Shown here: piece by piece, positions 16,020 to 23,924 of the stretch
How positions within the stretch are numbered: position 1 is the stretch's first letter
Layout of the letters: each line of letters opens with the position of its first letter
NCBI GenBank assembly: GCA_028287745.1
Contig: JAQBPB010000101.1
Span: forward strand, 1-41,692
Direction: 5' to 3'
DNA: 41,692 bases
From: Chloroflexota bacterium
GTDB taxonomy: Bacteria; Chloroflexota; Chloroflexia; Chloroheliales; Chloroheliaceae
Made by a program: the position numbers and the translations under genes
The notes under the pieces: model-generated
What the model saw: the letters and a program-made list of their open reading frames with translations, nothing else
What the model was told of the DNA's origin: nothing
Databases searched by the model: none

Positions 16020-17096
16020 CTAAAGTTTTACCAGGTAAGGGGTGGACTCCAGCGCCGGGATATCGCCTGCGCCGATACAAAACATGGTTATGCGCAATTC
16101 CCGGGTTAATTGCTCAATCAGGCTGCTGACCGCCTCCGCCGACTCGTCGGCCGCTTTTAGGAAAGGCAGGGCCAGTCCGGCTACATCCGCTCCCAGCACC
16201 AGGGCTTTTGCCACATCAACCCCGTTCCGGATACCCCCGCTACCGATAACCAGCCCGTCCGGGTTTGCCTGCCTGGCCCATTGAATGGATTGGGCGGTCG
16301 AGATACCCCACCCGGCAAAAGCTTCGGCGGCTTGCTGCTCGACCGGCCGCTTGATGCGGTGGCTTTCCACCTGGCTCCAACTGGTCCCGCCGCTTCCGCC
16401 GACATCCAGGCCCGCAACCCCGGCCGACTTTAACTTCAGGGCTACCTCATAAGAAATTCCGTTGCCGACTTCTTTGGCAATTACCGGCACGCCATCTTTT
16501 CCCAGGGCGCTGCAAACAGCTTCAATTTTAGCAAGCAGCCCTTTGTAGTTGGTATTACCCGCCGGTTGCACCGCCTCTTGCAAAGGGTTAAGGTGCAAAA
16601 TAAGCGCGTCCGCCCGCAGCATATCAATGGCCCGGCGGCACTGGTCAACCCCGTAGCCGTAATTTAATTGGACCGCCCCCAGGTTAGCCAGCAGTGGAAT
16701 ATCCGGCGCGTAAGTCCGCACGTGATAGCTGTAAGCGAGGTCAGCATTTTCGACAGCGGCCCGTTGCGAGCCGACCCCCATGGGGATTTGCCACTGCTGA
16801 GCGGCCAGGGCCAGGTTGCGATTTATCCGGGCCGACCACTCGGCACCGCCGGTCATGGAGCTTATCAGCAGGGGCGCCTGGATAGTTTTATTTAAGAATT
16901 GGGTCTGTAAGCTAATCTCGGCCAGGTCTATTTCGGGTAAAGCCTGGTGGATGAAGCGGTAGTTTTCCAGGCCAACGCTAATTCCTTTAGCCTGGACATC
17001 TTCATTCAGACAAATGCGCAGGTGATCGACTTTGCGCTCGCTGGTAGGAGCGGCCCCGGCATCACCCCGGCCGGTCTGTTTGGTGGGAGTTTTCAT
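16020..17096 (-). CDS. fni: Type 2 isopentenyl-diphosphate delta-isomerase
   Basis: Type 2 IDI interconverts IPP and DMAPP using reduced FMN, NAD(P)H and Mg. The 358 residues match the family: RKVDHLRICLNEDVQ (21-35, where family members bind diphosphate), the FMN block APLLISSMTGG, MGVGSQRAA, GLDVGGSGGTSW (FMN phosphate loop) and VIGSGGIRNGVDVAKAL. No break or missing block is seen. It lies downstream of dxs on the same strand (160-nt spacer with a strong hairpin), a natural pairing for MEP-pathway isoprenoid supply. No clear ribosome site is seen upstream of the ATG at 17096. Confidence 0.95.
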   Translation of the reverse strand: MKTPTKQTGRGDAGAAPTSERKVDHLRICLNEDVQAKGISVGLENYRFIHQALPEIDLAEISLQTQFLNKTIQAPLLISSMTGGAEWSARINRNLALAAQQWQIPMGVGSQRAAVENADLAYSYHVRTYAPDIPLLANLGAVQLNYGYGVDQCRRAIDMLRADALILHLNPLQEAVQPAGNTNYKGLLAKIEAVCSALGKDGVPVIAKEVGNGISYEVALKLKSAGVAGLDVGGSGGTSWSQVESHRIKRPVEQQAAEAFAGWGISTAQSIQWARQANPDGLVIGSGGIRNGVDVAKALVLGADVAGLALPFLKAADESAEAVSSLIEQLTRELRITMFCIGAGDIPALESTPYLVKL

Positions 17097-17120
17097 AATA
17101 ATTACTATCGTGGAAGTTAA

Positions 17121-17242
17121 ACGGATAACGGTACACGTAGAAGGCTTGAACGTAACCGGGGGCGCAAGACTAATTTAGTCAAGGCCCCCGGTGTAATTAC
17201 TTAACTTTTGAGTTAATAACTGTCACGTGCTGCGTTATCCGT
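17121..17242. repeat. Nested inverted repeats between dxs and fni
   Basis: Three nested or adjacent palindromes fill this spacer: outer arms ACGGATAACG (17121-17130) and CGTTATCCGT (17233-17242); a 9-bp perfect GC stem ACCGGGGGC (17155-17163) with GCCCCCGGT (17184-17192) enclosing a second stem GACTA/TAGTC (17168-17180); and TTAACT/AGTTAA (about 17201-17216). No T run follows the GC stem on either strand, so it is not a textbook terminator. It may attenuate or stabilise dxs-fni mRNA, or form a cruciform. Confidence 0.7.
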
Positions 17243-17256
17243 GGAACGTGCGATTA

Positions 17257-19164
17257 CTAACCCCGGCTGGTGCTGGCCGATTTGCGGATAAGAGCCAGTT
17301 CAGGGAACCAGTTCTCGACCTGGGCCGCAATGCTGACCGAGTCGAGCCCTTCTTTCTCCCGCATCAACGACTGCGCCCCATGTGTTACAAAGTGGTCGTG
17401 GATACCTACCCGGTGGACTTCAACTTCGTTGAGGCCCTTCATTTCGTAAAGCTCCATTACGGCGCTACCGAAACCACCGGCCAAAGCCGCTTCTTCAACG
17501 GTTACAATCCGGCGGTACTTGCGGGCCGCTTCCAGCAGCAGTTCTTCGTCCAGCGGTTTGATGAACCGGGCGTTGATAACAGCCGCTTTGATGCCGCGCG
17601 CCGCCAGTAGTTCGGCGGCTTCCATGGCCGGGTAAACTTCGCTACCCAGGGCCACCAGCGCCAGGTCTTCGCCTTCACGCAGAATTTCGCCCTTACCAAT
17701 CGGCAAAGCCTTAAATTCCTTGTCCATCTCAACCCCGTAGCTGGCGCCGCGCGGGTAGCGCAGGCCAACCGGACCCAGGTGCTGGGTGGCGGTGTAGAGC
17801 ATGTGCTGCAGTTCGTTCTCGTCTTTAGGAGCCATCAGCACAATGTTAGGGATACAGCGCAGGTAGGAAATATCAAACGCGCCCTGGTGAGTCTTGCCGT
17901 CGTCGCCGACAATACCGGCCCGGTCCATCGCGAAGATAACCTGGAGGTTTTGCAGGCAAACATCGTGCAGGACCTGGTCATAAGCCCGCTGCAAGAACGT
18001 GCTGTAGATTGCCGCCACCGGCTTAAAACCTTCGGTAGCCATACCGGCCGCGAAAGTTACGGCGTGCTGTTCGGCGATACCGACGTCAAAGAAGCGGTCC
18101 GGGTAAACCTGGGAGAATTTATCCAGCCCGGTGCCGCCGCGCATGGCAGCGGTGATTGCTACTACCTTTTTATCGGTTTCAGCCAGTTTAATCAGGGTGT
18201 TTCCAAAGACATCCTCATATTTGGGGCCTTTAGGAGCCACACCGGGATTAAGCTTATTGGGACGGGCGTGATAGCCAATCCGGGTTTCCACACTTTCCTC
18301 GGCATCGGCGTAACCCTTGCCTTTAACGGTAATAGCGTGAATAAAGACCGGCAGCTTGGCTTCTTTAGCCAGTTGGAAAGTTTCAATTAGCTGTCCAATA
18401 TCGTGACCATCAACCGGTCCAAGCCCGATGAAGCCTAATTCCTCCCAGATGGTGCTGGGGATAACCATGTCTTTGACGGATTTTTTGACTCGTTTAGCCA
18501 GGCTGAGCATTTCGCCGCCCAGGGGTAATTTCTCCATGGCATGTTCGAACTCATCTTTAGCCCGCAGGTACATCTTATCGGCCCGGACCCGGTCCAGGTA
18601 TTTGGAAAGCGCCCCGACGTTCTTGGAAATGCTCATTTCATTGTCGTTAAGGACCACAATGAAAGGTGTCTTGAGGCTACCGGCGTTATTCAGGGCTTCA
18701 AAAGCCATACCACCGGTTAAAGCACCGTCCCCGATTATCGAAACGACACTGAAGTTATCTCCCTTGAGGTCGCGGGCAACCGCCATACCCAGGCCAGCCG
18801 AAATCGAAGTGCTGGCGTGACCGGCGCCAAAGCTGTCGTGAACGCTCTCTGTCCGCTCCAGAAAGCCGCAAAGGCCATCAAACTGGCGAATAGTAGAGAA
18901 CCGGTCCACCCGGCCGGTCAACAGTTTGTGCGGGTAAGCCTGGTGGCCGACGTCCCATACCAATTTATCAACCGGGCTATTGAAGACATAATGTAAAGCA
19001 ATTGACAGCTCCACCGTACCCAGGTTACTGGCAAAATGGCCGCCAGTCTGGAAAACTGTTTCCTGAAGAGTCCGGCGCATATCGGCCCCTAACTCTTTCA
19101 ATTGGTCCAGACTTAGCTTTTTTAAGTCTTCAGGTCCTGTGATGCTTTTAAGCAACCCAGCCAT
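17257..19164 (-). CDS. dxs: 1-deoxy-D-xylulose-5-phosphate synthase
   Basis: Dxs condenses pyruvate and glyceraldehyde 3-phosphate, the entry step of the MEP isoprenoid pathway (and of thiamine/pyridoxal precursors). The 635 residues show the transketolase layout: DVGHQAYPHKLLTGR (71-85), the TPP/Mg motif GDGALTGG (145-152) ending at Asn160 and NDNEMSIS (173-180), the catalytic Glu in FDVGIAEQHAVTFAAG, then DRAGIVGDDGKTHQG and the C-terminal VTVEEAALAGGFGSAV domain. AGGGGTG lies about 8 nt before the ATG. A well-formed promoter lies 180-210 nt upstream (19346-19374). fni follows downstream. Confidence 0.97.
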   Translation of the reverse strand: MAGLLKSITGPEDLKKLSLDQLKELGADMRRTLQETVFQTGGHFASNLGTVELSIALHYVFNSPVDKLVWDVGHQAYPHKLLTGRVDRFSTIRQFDGLCGFLERTESVHDSFGAGHASTSISAGLGMAVARDLKGDNFSVVSIIGDGALTGGMAFEALNNAGSLKTPFIVVLNDNEMSISKNVGALSKYLDRVRADKMYLRAKDEFEHAMEKLPLGGEMLSLAKRVKKSVKDMVIPSTIWEELGFIGLGPVDGHDIGQLIETFQLAKEAKLPVFIHAITVKGKGYADAEESVETRIGYHARPNKLNPGVAPKGPKYEDVFGNTLIKLAETDKKVVAITAAMRGGTGLDKFSQVYPDRFFDVGIAEQHAVTFAAGMATEGFKPVAAIYSTFLQRAYDQVLHDVCLQNLQVIFAMDRAGIVGDDGKTHQGAFDISYLRCIPNIVLMAPKDENELQHMLYTATQHLGPVGLRYPRGASYGVEMDKEFKALPIGKGEILREGEDLALVALGSEVYPAMEAAELLAARGIKAAVINARFIKPLDEELLLEAARKYRRIVTVEEAALAGGFGSAVMELYEMKGLNEVEVHRVGIHDHFVTHGAQSLMREKEGLDSVSIAAQVENWFPELALIRKSASTSRG

Positions 19165-19190
19165 GTAACAATCACCCCTTTTTCAAATAA

Positions 19191-19202
19191 GCGCTATAGC
19201 GC
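19191..19202. promoter_or_regulatory. 12-bp perfect palindrome in the dxs leader
   Basis: GCGCTATAGCGC reads the same on both strands and lies 26 nt before the dxs start codon, just upstream of its ribosome site. It could be an operator or an RNA hairpin affecting initiation. Only the sequence symmetry is evident. Confidence 0.35.
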
Positions 19203-19345
19203 ACCACACATCCGGCCAAAAAATGACCAGATTTGAGCTACCCAACCCTTAAGGTTAAGGAGGGTATACCTCACTTATGGACTAGTTTAATAACTTCAGC
19301 CGGTTAGAACGTAATAAATGGCTGATAAGAAAGCTTAGATACGCC

Positions 19346-19374
19346 ATTGTAATCCTGTCCCATAGGTGAGTCAA
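19346..19374 (-). promoter_or_regulatory. Sigma-70 promoter for dxs
   Basis: On the minus strand TTGACT (19369-19374) and TACAAT (19346-19351) each match five of six consensus bases, separated by exactly 17 nt. Transcription would begin near 19339, giving a leader of about 175 nt before dxs. This is the best consensus promoter I found in the window. Confidence 0.7.
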
Positions 19375-19442
19375 ATACATTTACTGTAGAACGAATGTAG
19401 TTTGCAATAGGTTTCAATTATTAAACTTAAGATTTCTTTTGC

Positions 19443-19480
19443 ACGTTTAGAAAGTTCTAAACGTCACAACCATTATAACA
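19443..19480 (-). promoter_or_regulatory. Extended -10 element followed by a 22-bp perfect operator-like palindrome
   Basis: On the minus strand TGTTATAAT (19472-19480) is an extended -10. Seven nt downstream, where transcription would start, lies a perfect palindrome of two 10-bp arms (ACGTTTAGAA and TTCTAAACGT, 19443-19464) around two central bases. This placement fits a repressor operator, or a 5' RNA hairpin on a longer dxs transcript. No regulator gene is adjacent. Confidence 0.5.
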
Positions 19481-19573
19481 TATAAATCAATCATCATATG
19501 TATTAGAAAAAAGCTTACATATGGTTAACGTTTTATAAGGCCAAAAGGATTGTACAATTCCTAAATGAAATGG

Positions 19574-19605
19574 ACCAAAAAGGCGGCAAAATATACCTTT
19601 TTGGT
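19574..19605. repeat. Perfect 10-bp inverted repeat between dxs and the GNAT gene
   Basis: ACCAAAAAGG (19574-19583) and CCTTTTTGGT (19596-19605) flank a 12-nt loop. No T run follows, so it is not a standard terminator. It lies 53 nt upstream of the GNAT -10 box and may be a regulator site. Apart from this and the promoters described, 19165-19708 holds no gene that I can see. Confidence 0.5.
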
Positions 19606-19654
19606 ATCCCAATCACCCGGGAGTGAGTAAATAATAAATGCCCTTAAATTATAG

Positions 19655-19669
19655 TGGTATAATTATAAT
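19655..19669 (+). promoter_or_regulatory. Extended -10 promoter for the GNAT gene
   Basis: TGGTATAAT (19655-19663) is an extended -10 and is directly followed by a second TATAAT (19664-19669). No good -35 is seen, as expected for extended -10 promoters. The start codon is 40-45 nt downstream. Confidence 0.55.
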
Positions 19670-19708
19670 AAATTAATGATGGGCCTCATAGCACCAAATG
19701 GAGGAACT

Positions 19709-20197
19709 ATGCTGAAACTGGTCGTAGCCAAAGAGGGTAAAGAGTTAGCGCACATCCGTGAACTATTTCTCGAATACAGCCGCTGGATTGAATCGCAAGG
19801 CGCCTCAATGGATTTCCAGGGTTTTACCGGGGAATTAGCCGGGCTGCCGGGCAAATACAGCGAGCCGGAAGGTTCGCTGCTGGTGGCCTATATTGACGGG
19901 GAAGCCGCCGGGTGCGGAGGGCTGCGGAAGTTCAAGCCGGAAGTATGCGAGTTAAAGCGCCTGTATATCCGCCCGCGTTTCCGCAGGCAAGGCATTAGCC
20001 GCGAGTTATCCCGGAGTTTAATTGAGAAAGCCCGGGCGGCGGGCTACAAGTATATGTGGCTCGATACGGCCAGGTTCTGGGTAGAACCCGTCGCCCTTTA
20101 CCGCTCGCTGGGGTTCCACGAAATTGATGCTTATTATGATAGCCCCTATGCCAGCGAGTCGTATTTTATGGAATTGGACCTGAAGAAAGCGGAATAG
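19709..20197 (+). CDS. GNAT family N-acetyltransferase
   Basis: A single-domain acetyl-CoA-dependent acetyltransferase. The acetyl-CoA loop is RPRFRRQGISREL, matching the Q/RxxGxG/A pattern (RRQGIS). ELKRLYIRP gives the preceding strand, and ALYRSLGFHEI near the C-terminus is the usual Y..xGF motif. The substrate is not predictable. The ATG at 19709 is chosen because GGAGG sits 4-5 nt upstream; an ATG at 19676 in the same frame has no such site and lies just downstream of the -10 box. The product is 162 residues, normal for the family. It is a single-gene unit. Confidence 0.9.
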   Translation: MLKLVVAKEGKELAHIRELFLEYSRWIESQGASMDFQGFTGELAGLPGKYSEPEGSLLVAYIDGEAAGCGGLRKFKPEVCELKRLYIRPRFRRQGISRELSRSLIEKARAAGYKYMWLDTARFWVEPVALYRSLGFHEIDAYYDSPYASESYFMELDLKKAE

Positions 20198-20221
20198 CCG
20201 TTTACAGCGGCGGCTATTCCG
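20190..20221 (+). terminator. Hairpin overlapping the GNAT stop codon, terminator-like but without T run
   Basis: A perfect 11-bp stem CGGAATAGCCG (20190-20200) with CGGCTATTCCG (20211-20221), loop of 10. The TAG stop (20195-20197) lies inside the left arm. No T run follows on either strand. It separates two convergent genes. Confidence 0.45.
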
Positions 20222-20241
20222 GCAAAGCAAGACGGCGGGTA

Positions 20242-20934
20242 CTAGGGAGAGGTGGTCCGCTCGCGGGAGCGCTGCATATCGTATTTGACCCCATAAGAGG
20301 CCGAAGCGCCTTTGAAGAAGAAGACCAGGCCAACTACTACCAGCAAATTGAAAGGTAGAAGCTGGTTAAAATTCAGCGGTCCGAGGTTGACCGTGAAAAC
20401 AAAAGAAGCAATCAGGGCCGCCACCAGGATAAAGCCGGTGCCTATCATAATCGGCAGCGCATCGGCCGCCCGGTCGCGGTCCCTGGCATATAGCGTACTA
20501 TGCACCAGAAAGACCAGTACGGCGCAAACCGCGTCATATATCAAGACCGGCAAAAACGAGGGGACCATCAGGACGCCGATCATAAAGACCAGGTAAACTG
20601 CCCATATTAAGGGAGCAAACCGGCGGGCCATTGTTTCCGGCACCGCCCGGTAGAGCGTCTGCAAGGCCAGAAAAGTAAAGGTAGCCCCGTTCAGGAAATT
20701 ATCCAACTTCCATATAAAGGCGTTCCTGTCAACAATATTTTGAGCCACAGCGGTGGTTGCGCAAAGGCTGGCAATGGTCATCCCGGCAAAAATAACAGGC
20801 CATACCCAGGCCCGCCAGCCGGGTTTTAACCGGCGCCCCGCCGCCGAGGCTGCCGGAATAATTAATAGCATCAGCACCAGAGCTACCAGGGCCAACAAAT
20901 AGCCACTTACTAAAGTGGCAGCGCGTTCGCTCAT
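20242..20934 (-). CDS. Seven-helix membrane protein, unknown function
   Basis: This 230-residue protein is not assigned to a family. Hydrophobic segments at about 9-27, 43-64, 79-96, 106-124, 128-148, 160-182 and 190-208 predict seven helices with a short basic cytoplasmic tail (DMQRSRERTTSP). Intramembrane polar residues include Asp79, Asp134 and His145 (AVCAVLVFLVHS). GGGAG lies 4-5 nt before the ATG. It begins 12 nt after the stop of the NDH-2-like gene on the same strand, so the two are probably one operon and may share a membrane/redox role. A seven-helix topology alone does not make it a receptor or rhodopsin: no retinal-binding Lys motif is seen in helix 7. Confidence 0.75.
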   Translation of the reverse strand: MSERAATLVSGYLLALVALVLMLLIIPAASAAGRRLKPGWRAWVWPVIFAGMTIASLCATTAVAQNIVDRNAFIWKLDNFLNGATFTFLALQTLYRAVPETMARRFAPLIWAVYLVFMIGVLMVPSFLPVLIYDAVCAVLVFLVHSTLYARDRDRAADALPIMIGTGFILVAALIASFVFTVNLGPLNFNQLLPFNLLVVVGLVFFFKGASASYGVKYDMQRSRERTTSP

Positions 20935-20946
20935 TCTACTCCCAAC

Positions 20947-22143
20947 TTATACTTTAAGAATACGAGGTTTATAACGTATGTTCCACTCGTAGTTATCATA
21001 GCTAATATTTTTGGCTAACCTGCCCGGTACGCCGGTCAGTTTTAGCGGCCCGCTGATAGTGAGAGCTTCATTGCGCCCGATAGAAATTGCTGTCCCGAGG
21101 CTAAACGGCAAATAAGGTCTGGTCCGCAAACTGCGTTCTTCGTCCCAGAGATTATCGGCCAGGTAATGTCCCTGCCGTTCGGCGTACTGCGCGGTCCAGG
21201 GCACCGGCCGCCCGGTCCGCTTATCATTGATACTGGCGGCATCACCCAGGACGTAGACTTCCGGGTATTCTTTTGACCGCAGGTACTCGTCTACCGAAAT
21301 GCGCCCATCGGCCAGGTGCGCAAACCCGCTCCGGCCCAGGACAGAAGCGGCCTGGATACCACCGGCCCAACAAATTATTTTACCCCGGACGATCTTGCCG
21401 CCCTTGAGATAGACTACCCCATCTTCCACGCGCTCGATCATGGCCCCGGTAGCCACCAGCACTCCATGCGACCGCAATTCGCCCCGGACATACTCGCCGT
21501 ACTGGCGGTCCAGGGTGGGCAGCAGGTGTTCGGCGGCTTCCAGAAGGACAATCCGGAAACAGTTTTGCGGCAGACCGGCCCGCCGGGCCAGGTCGGAGCA
21601 AAAATCTACCATTTCACCGGCCAGTTCCGAGCCGGTCAGACCGCCGCCACCGATAATAAAAGTCAGCCGTTCGTCCACCGCTTTGAGCGGCGGCTGGCTG
21701 GGATCGGTTACAGCCTTGAAGCTTTCGATAACCGCTTTGCGAAACCGGATGGCATCGTCAAGGTCTTTCATAGGGAAGGTGTGTTCGCGCAAGCCCGGAA
21801 TAGGCGGGTAGCGCGTTTCACTTCCCAGGGCCACTACCAGACGGTCATATTCCAGGGGACCGGCGCTGGTAAGAACCTTCTTTTCAAGCGGAAGAATTTC
21901 CTGTATCTGGGCCTGGACAAACTTGACCTTGCGTCCATCCAGCAATTCATTAAAGGGAATACTGACCTTTTCAACCGGAATGGTATTGGCGGCCACTTCG
22001 TGGACCCGAACCTGCAGCAAATGAAAATCGCGCTGGTCAACCAGGGTTATTTCCCAGCCAGTACGGCCCCGGGAAATAGCATCCAGGCGTTGAGCCACCG
22101 CCAGACCGGCATAACCACCACCCAGTATCAGTAATTTTGGCAT
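20947..22143 (-). CDS. NAD(P)/FAD-dependent oxidoreductase, type II NADH dehydrogenase-like
   Basis: NDH-2 enzymes pass electrons from NADH to quinone at the membrane without pumping protons. MPKLLILGGGYAGLAVAQ has the FAD motif (8-13), GGGGLTGSELAGEM (165-178) the NADH motif, ICWAGGIQ and YVLGDAASI the FAD-contacting segments, and PWTAQYAERQG the conserved quinone-side motif. A start at 22200 would add 19 residues before the Rossmann strand, so I use the ATG at 22143 (GGAAG just upstream); product 398 residues. The C-terminus lacks an obvious transmembrane helix, so attachment would be by amphipathic helix. Sulfide:quinone reductase is less likely because the needed cysteines are absent. A seven-helix protein gene follows 12 nt downstream. 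Confidence 0.88.
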   Translation of the reverse strand: MPKLLILGGGYAGLAVAQRLDAISRGRTGWEITLVDQRDFHLLQVRVHEVAANTIPVEKVSIPFNELLDGRKVKFVQAQIQEILPLEKKVLTSAGPLEYDRLVVALGSETRYPPIPGLREHTFPMKDLDDAIRFRKAVIESFKAVTDPSQPPLKAVDERLTFIIGGGGLTGSELAGEMVDFCSDLARRAGLPQNCFRIVLLEAAEHLLPTLDRQYGEYVRGELRSHGVLVATGAMIERVEDGVVYLKGGKIVRGKIICWAGGIQAASVLGRSGFAHLADGRISVDEYLRSKEYPEVYVLGDAASINDKRTGRPVPWTAQYAERQGHYLADNLWDEERSLRTRPYLPFSLGTAISIGRNEALTISGPLKLTGVPGRLAKNISYDNYEWNIRYKPRILKV

Positions 22144-22324
22144 ACTTCCGTCTCTTTCTAACGTACCACCAGGGTCGAGTAATAGCTTCGTAAAAGTCAC
22201 TTGAAGTGAACATTTCCGATAAATATTTACTACTCATATACGAATTAAAAGCCGAAAGGTTCGGGTCCGCTTCTCATAAGAACACGTAACAACTAAAATA
22301 TTTCCCGGAATGTATTCCTGCTTT

Positions 22325-22359
22325 AAAAAGGCCCTGGCAATATTATAGCACAGGGCCTT
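22325..22359 (-). terminator. Rho-independent terminator of the prkA-yeaH-spoVR unit
   Basis: On the minus strand AAGGCCCTG (22351-22359) pairs perfectly with CAGGGCCTT (22328-22336) around a 14-nt loop and is followed by TTTTTAAA. It lies about 75 nt past the spoVR stop. Confidence 0.85.
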
Positions 22360-22367
22360 GTAGAGTT

Positions 22368-22397
22368 GCTTCCCTGACATGAAAATACCAGGGAAGC
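22368..22397 (-). repeat. Second hairpin in the spoVR 3' region
   Basis: GCTTCCCTG (22368-22376) and CAGGGAAGC (22389-22397) form a perfect 9-bp stem just ahead of the terminator. It has no T run and may protect the mRNA 3' end. Confidence 0.55.
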
Positions 22398-22432
22398 CAG
22401 GCTGGATAGCAGAAGGGAATTAACCCGGCCTA

Positions 22433-23914
22433 TTAACTTATCGTCCGCTTGGTATTATTGCGCCCGTCATAGGAGAAAAGGGTCTTTTTATTGTCCATCA
22501 TTGTTTCAAGGTGGACTGTCCGGCCCCAGATCGTATAGATGTACTGGAGAGTCTTTTCGGCATAGCCCACGTCAAGCGGGGTCTTTTCAAAGTGGTGCTT
22601 CAAATAGAGCTCGCGATTTTGCTTGTAATCGGCATCCTCGACCACGATGTAGGGGTCCCCAAAGTTGGTCATGCTGCCGACCAGGCCGTCACGCACTTTC
22701 TCCCAGTTTTTCTCAACAATGACCCACTGGTTGTCACGCTTTTCGTAAAGATACAAATCCAGGTCTTCAATTAACTCTTTGGTCAGGTAGTTCCGCAAGA
22801 AAGAAACATCATTATCCATCTCGCGGACTTCCAGAATTTTCTGGTGGCCCTGGCCGCCGGGCCGTTTCAGGACTTCGCGCTCATATTCGTTCGGCTCATT
22901 CCAGCGCCGTTCTATATCTTCCCAGATTTTCACTCCTACATAATAAGGGTTGATGCTGCGGCGGTTGGGCGAAAGCACCCCGGCGCTTAACTGGGCATAT
23001 TCGGCATACTCGCCATCAGTCAGTTCCAGTTCGCGGACTATTCGCTGGTGCCACAGCGAGGCCCAGCCCTCGTTCATGATTTTGGTCTGGCGCTGCGGCA
23101 AGAAGTAAATAGCCTCATTATGGACCATTTCCATGATGTCCTGCTGCCAGTCGTCCAGTTCACGGCTGTTGAGCATCAAAAAGCGCACAATATCTTTTGC
23201 CGGCTTGGCAGGATATTTGCGCCGTATGGCTTTTTCTTTCTCGCGCTCTTTTTCGTGGTCTTTAGCGGTCTTGCGGTTATCCAGGTCCCAGAGGTCGGCA
23301 TAGGGCGATTCGTAGGTTTTTTTAGTTTCGTCCTCTTTCTGGTAAGGTGGTTCGTCTTTAATCCGAATATTCGGGTCAATGTGTTCTTCAATAGATAGGA
23401 CTGCATCCAGGAATTTTTCAACCTGGTCGGTGCCGTATTCCTGCTCGTACTGGCGTATCCGGTCCGCGTGCAGGCTGGCCGACTCGACTATCTGGCGGTT
23501 GGTATGCTGGAAATAGGCGTTATTCTTGAAGAAATCGGTATGCCCAAGCACATGAGCGATAATCATCTTGTTTTGCCACAAAACGTTCGAGTCCATCAGG
23601 AAGGCGTACGAAGGGTTGCTATTAATAACCAGTTCATAGATTTTACTGAGGCCGTAGTCGTACTGGGTCTTCATCCGGTAATAAGCTTTACCGTGGGTCC
23701 AGTGGCTGAAACGGCCCGGAATACCATAGGCCCCAAACTCATACATAATGTTAGCCGGGACGATCTCAAAATGGGTCGGAAACGGGTCCAGGCCGAATTT
23801 CTCGGCGATGGTCCAGCACTCCTCAATCGCCGCGCCTAATTCTTTTATTTCGGCATCGACGGGCTGGCCGTCACCGGTCCCGGCCGGTTTTTCAATGTTT
23901 ATATCAAAGCTCAT
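22433..23914 (-). CDS. spoVR: SpoVR family protein
   Basis: SpoVR-family proteins are large, soluble and of unresolved biochemistry. The B. subtilis member is needed for spore cortex, and the E. coli homologue YcgB belongs to the stationary-phase/stress set with YeaG-YeaH. Family blocks seen: GLDPFPTHFEIVP, YGIPGRFSHWTHGK, YELVINSNPSYAFLMDSN and ILAHVLGHTDFFKNN-like IIAHVLGHTDFFKNN, then RQTKIMNEGWASLWH and NRRSINPYYVG. The start is the ATG at 23914, ten nt after the yeaH stop, with GGGGG six nt upstream; a start at 23947 would overlap yeaH. The product has 493 residues, normal for the family. It is last in the prkA-yeaH-spoVR unit. Confidence 0.95.
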   Translation of the reverse strand: MSFDINIEKPAGTGDGQPVDAEIKELGAAIEECWTIAEKFGLDPFPTHFEIVPANIMYEFGAYGIPGRFSHWTHGKAYYRMKTQYDYGLSKIYELVINSNPSYAFLMDSNVLWQNKMIIAHVLGHTDFFKNNAYFQHTNRQIVESASLHADRIRQYEQEYGTDQVEKFLDAVLSIEEHIDPNIRIKDEPPYQKEDETKKTYESPYADLWDLDNRKTAKDHEKEREKEKAIRRKYPAKPAKDIVRFLMLNSRELDDWQQDIMEMVHNEAIYFLPQRQTKIMNEGWASLWHQRIVRELELTDGEYAEYAQLSAGVLSPNRRSINPYYVGVKIWEDIERRWNEPNEYEREVLKRPGGQGHQKILEVREMDNDVSFLRNYLTKELIEDLDLYLYEKRDNQWVIVEKNWEKVRDGLVGSMTNFGDPYIVVEDADYKQNRELYLKHHFEKTPLDVGYAEKTLQYIYTIWGRTVHLETMMDNKKTLFSYDGRNNTKRTIS

Positions 23915-23924
23915 GTAAAACCCC

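Noticed and set aside
20242..20934. Seven-helix protein as a rhodopsin
   Set aside because: No Lys in the last helix in a retinal-binding context and no rhodopsin signature. Helix count alone is not evidence.
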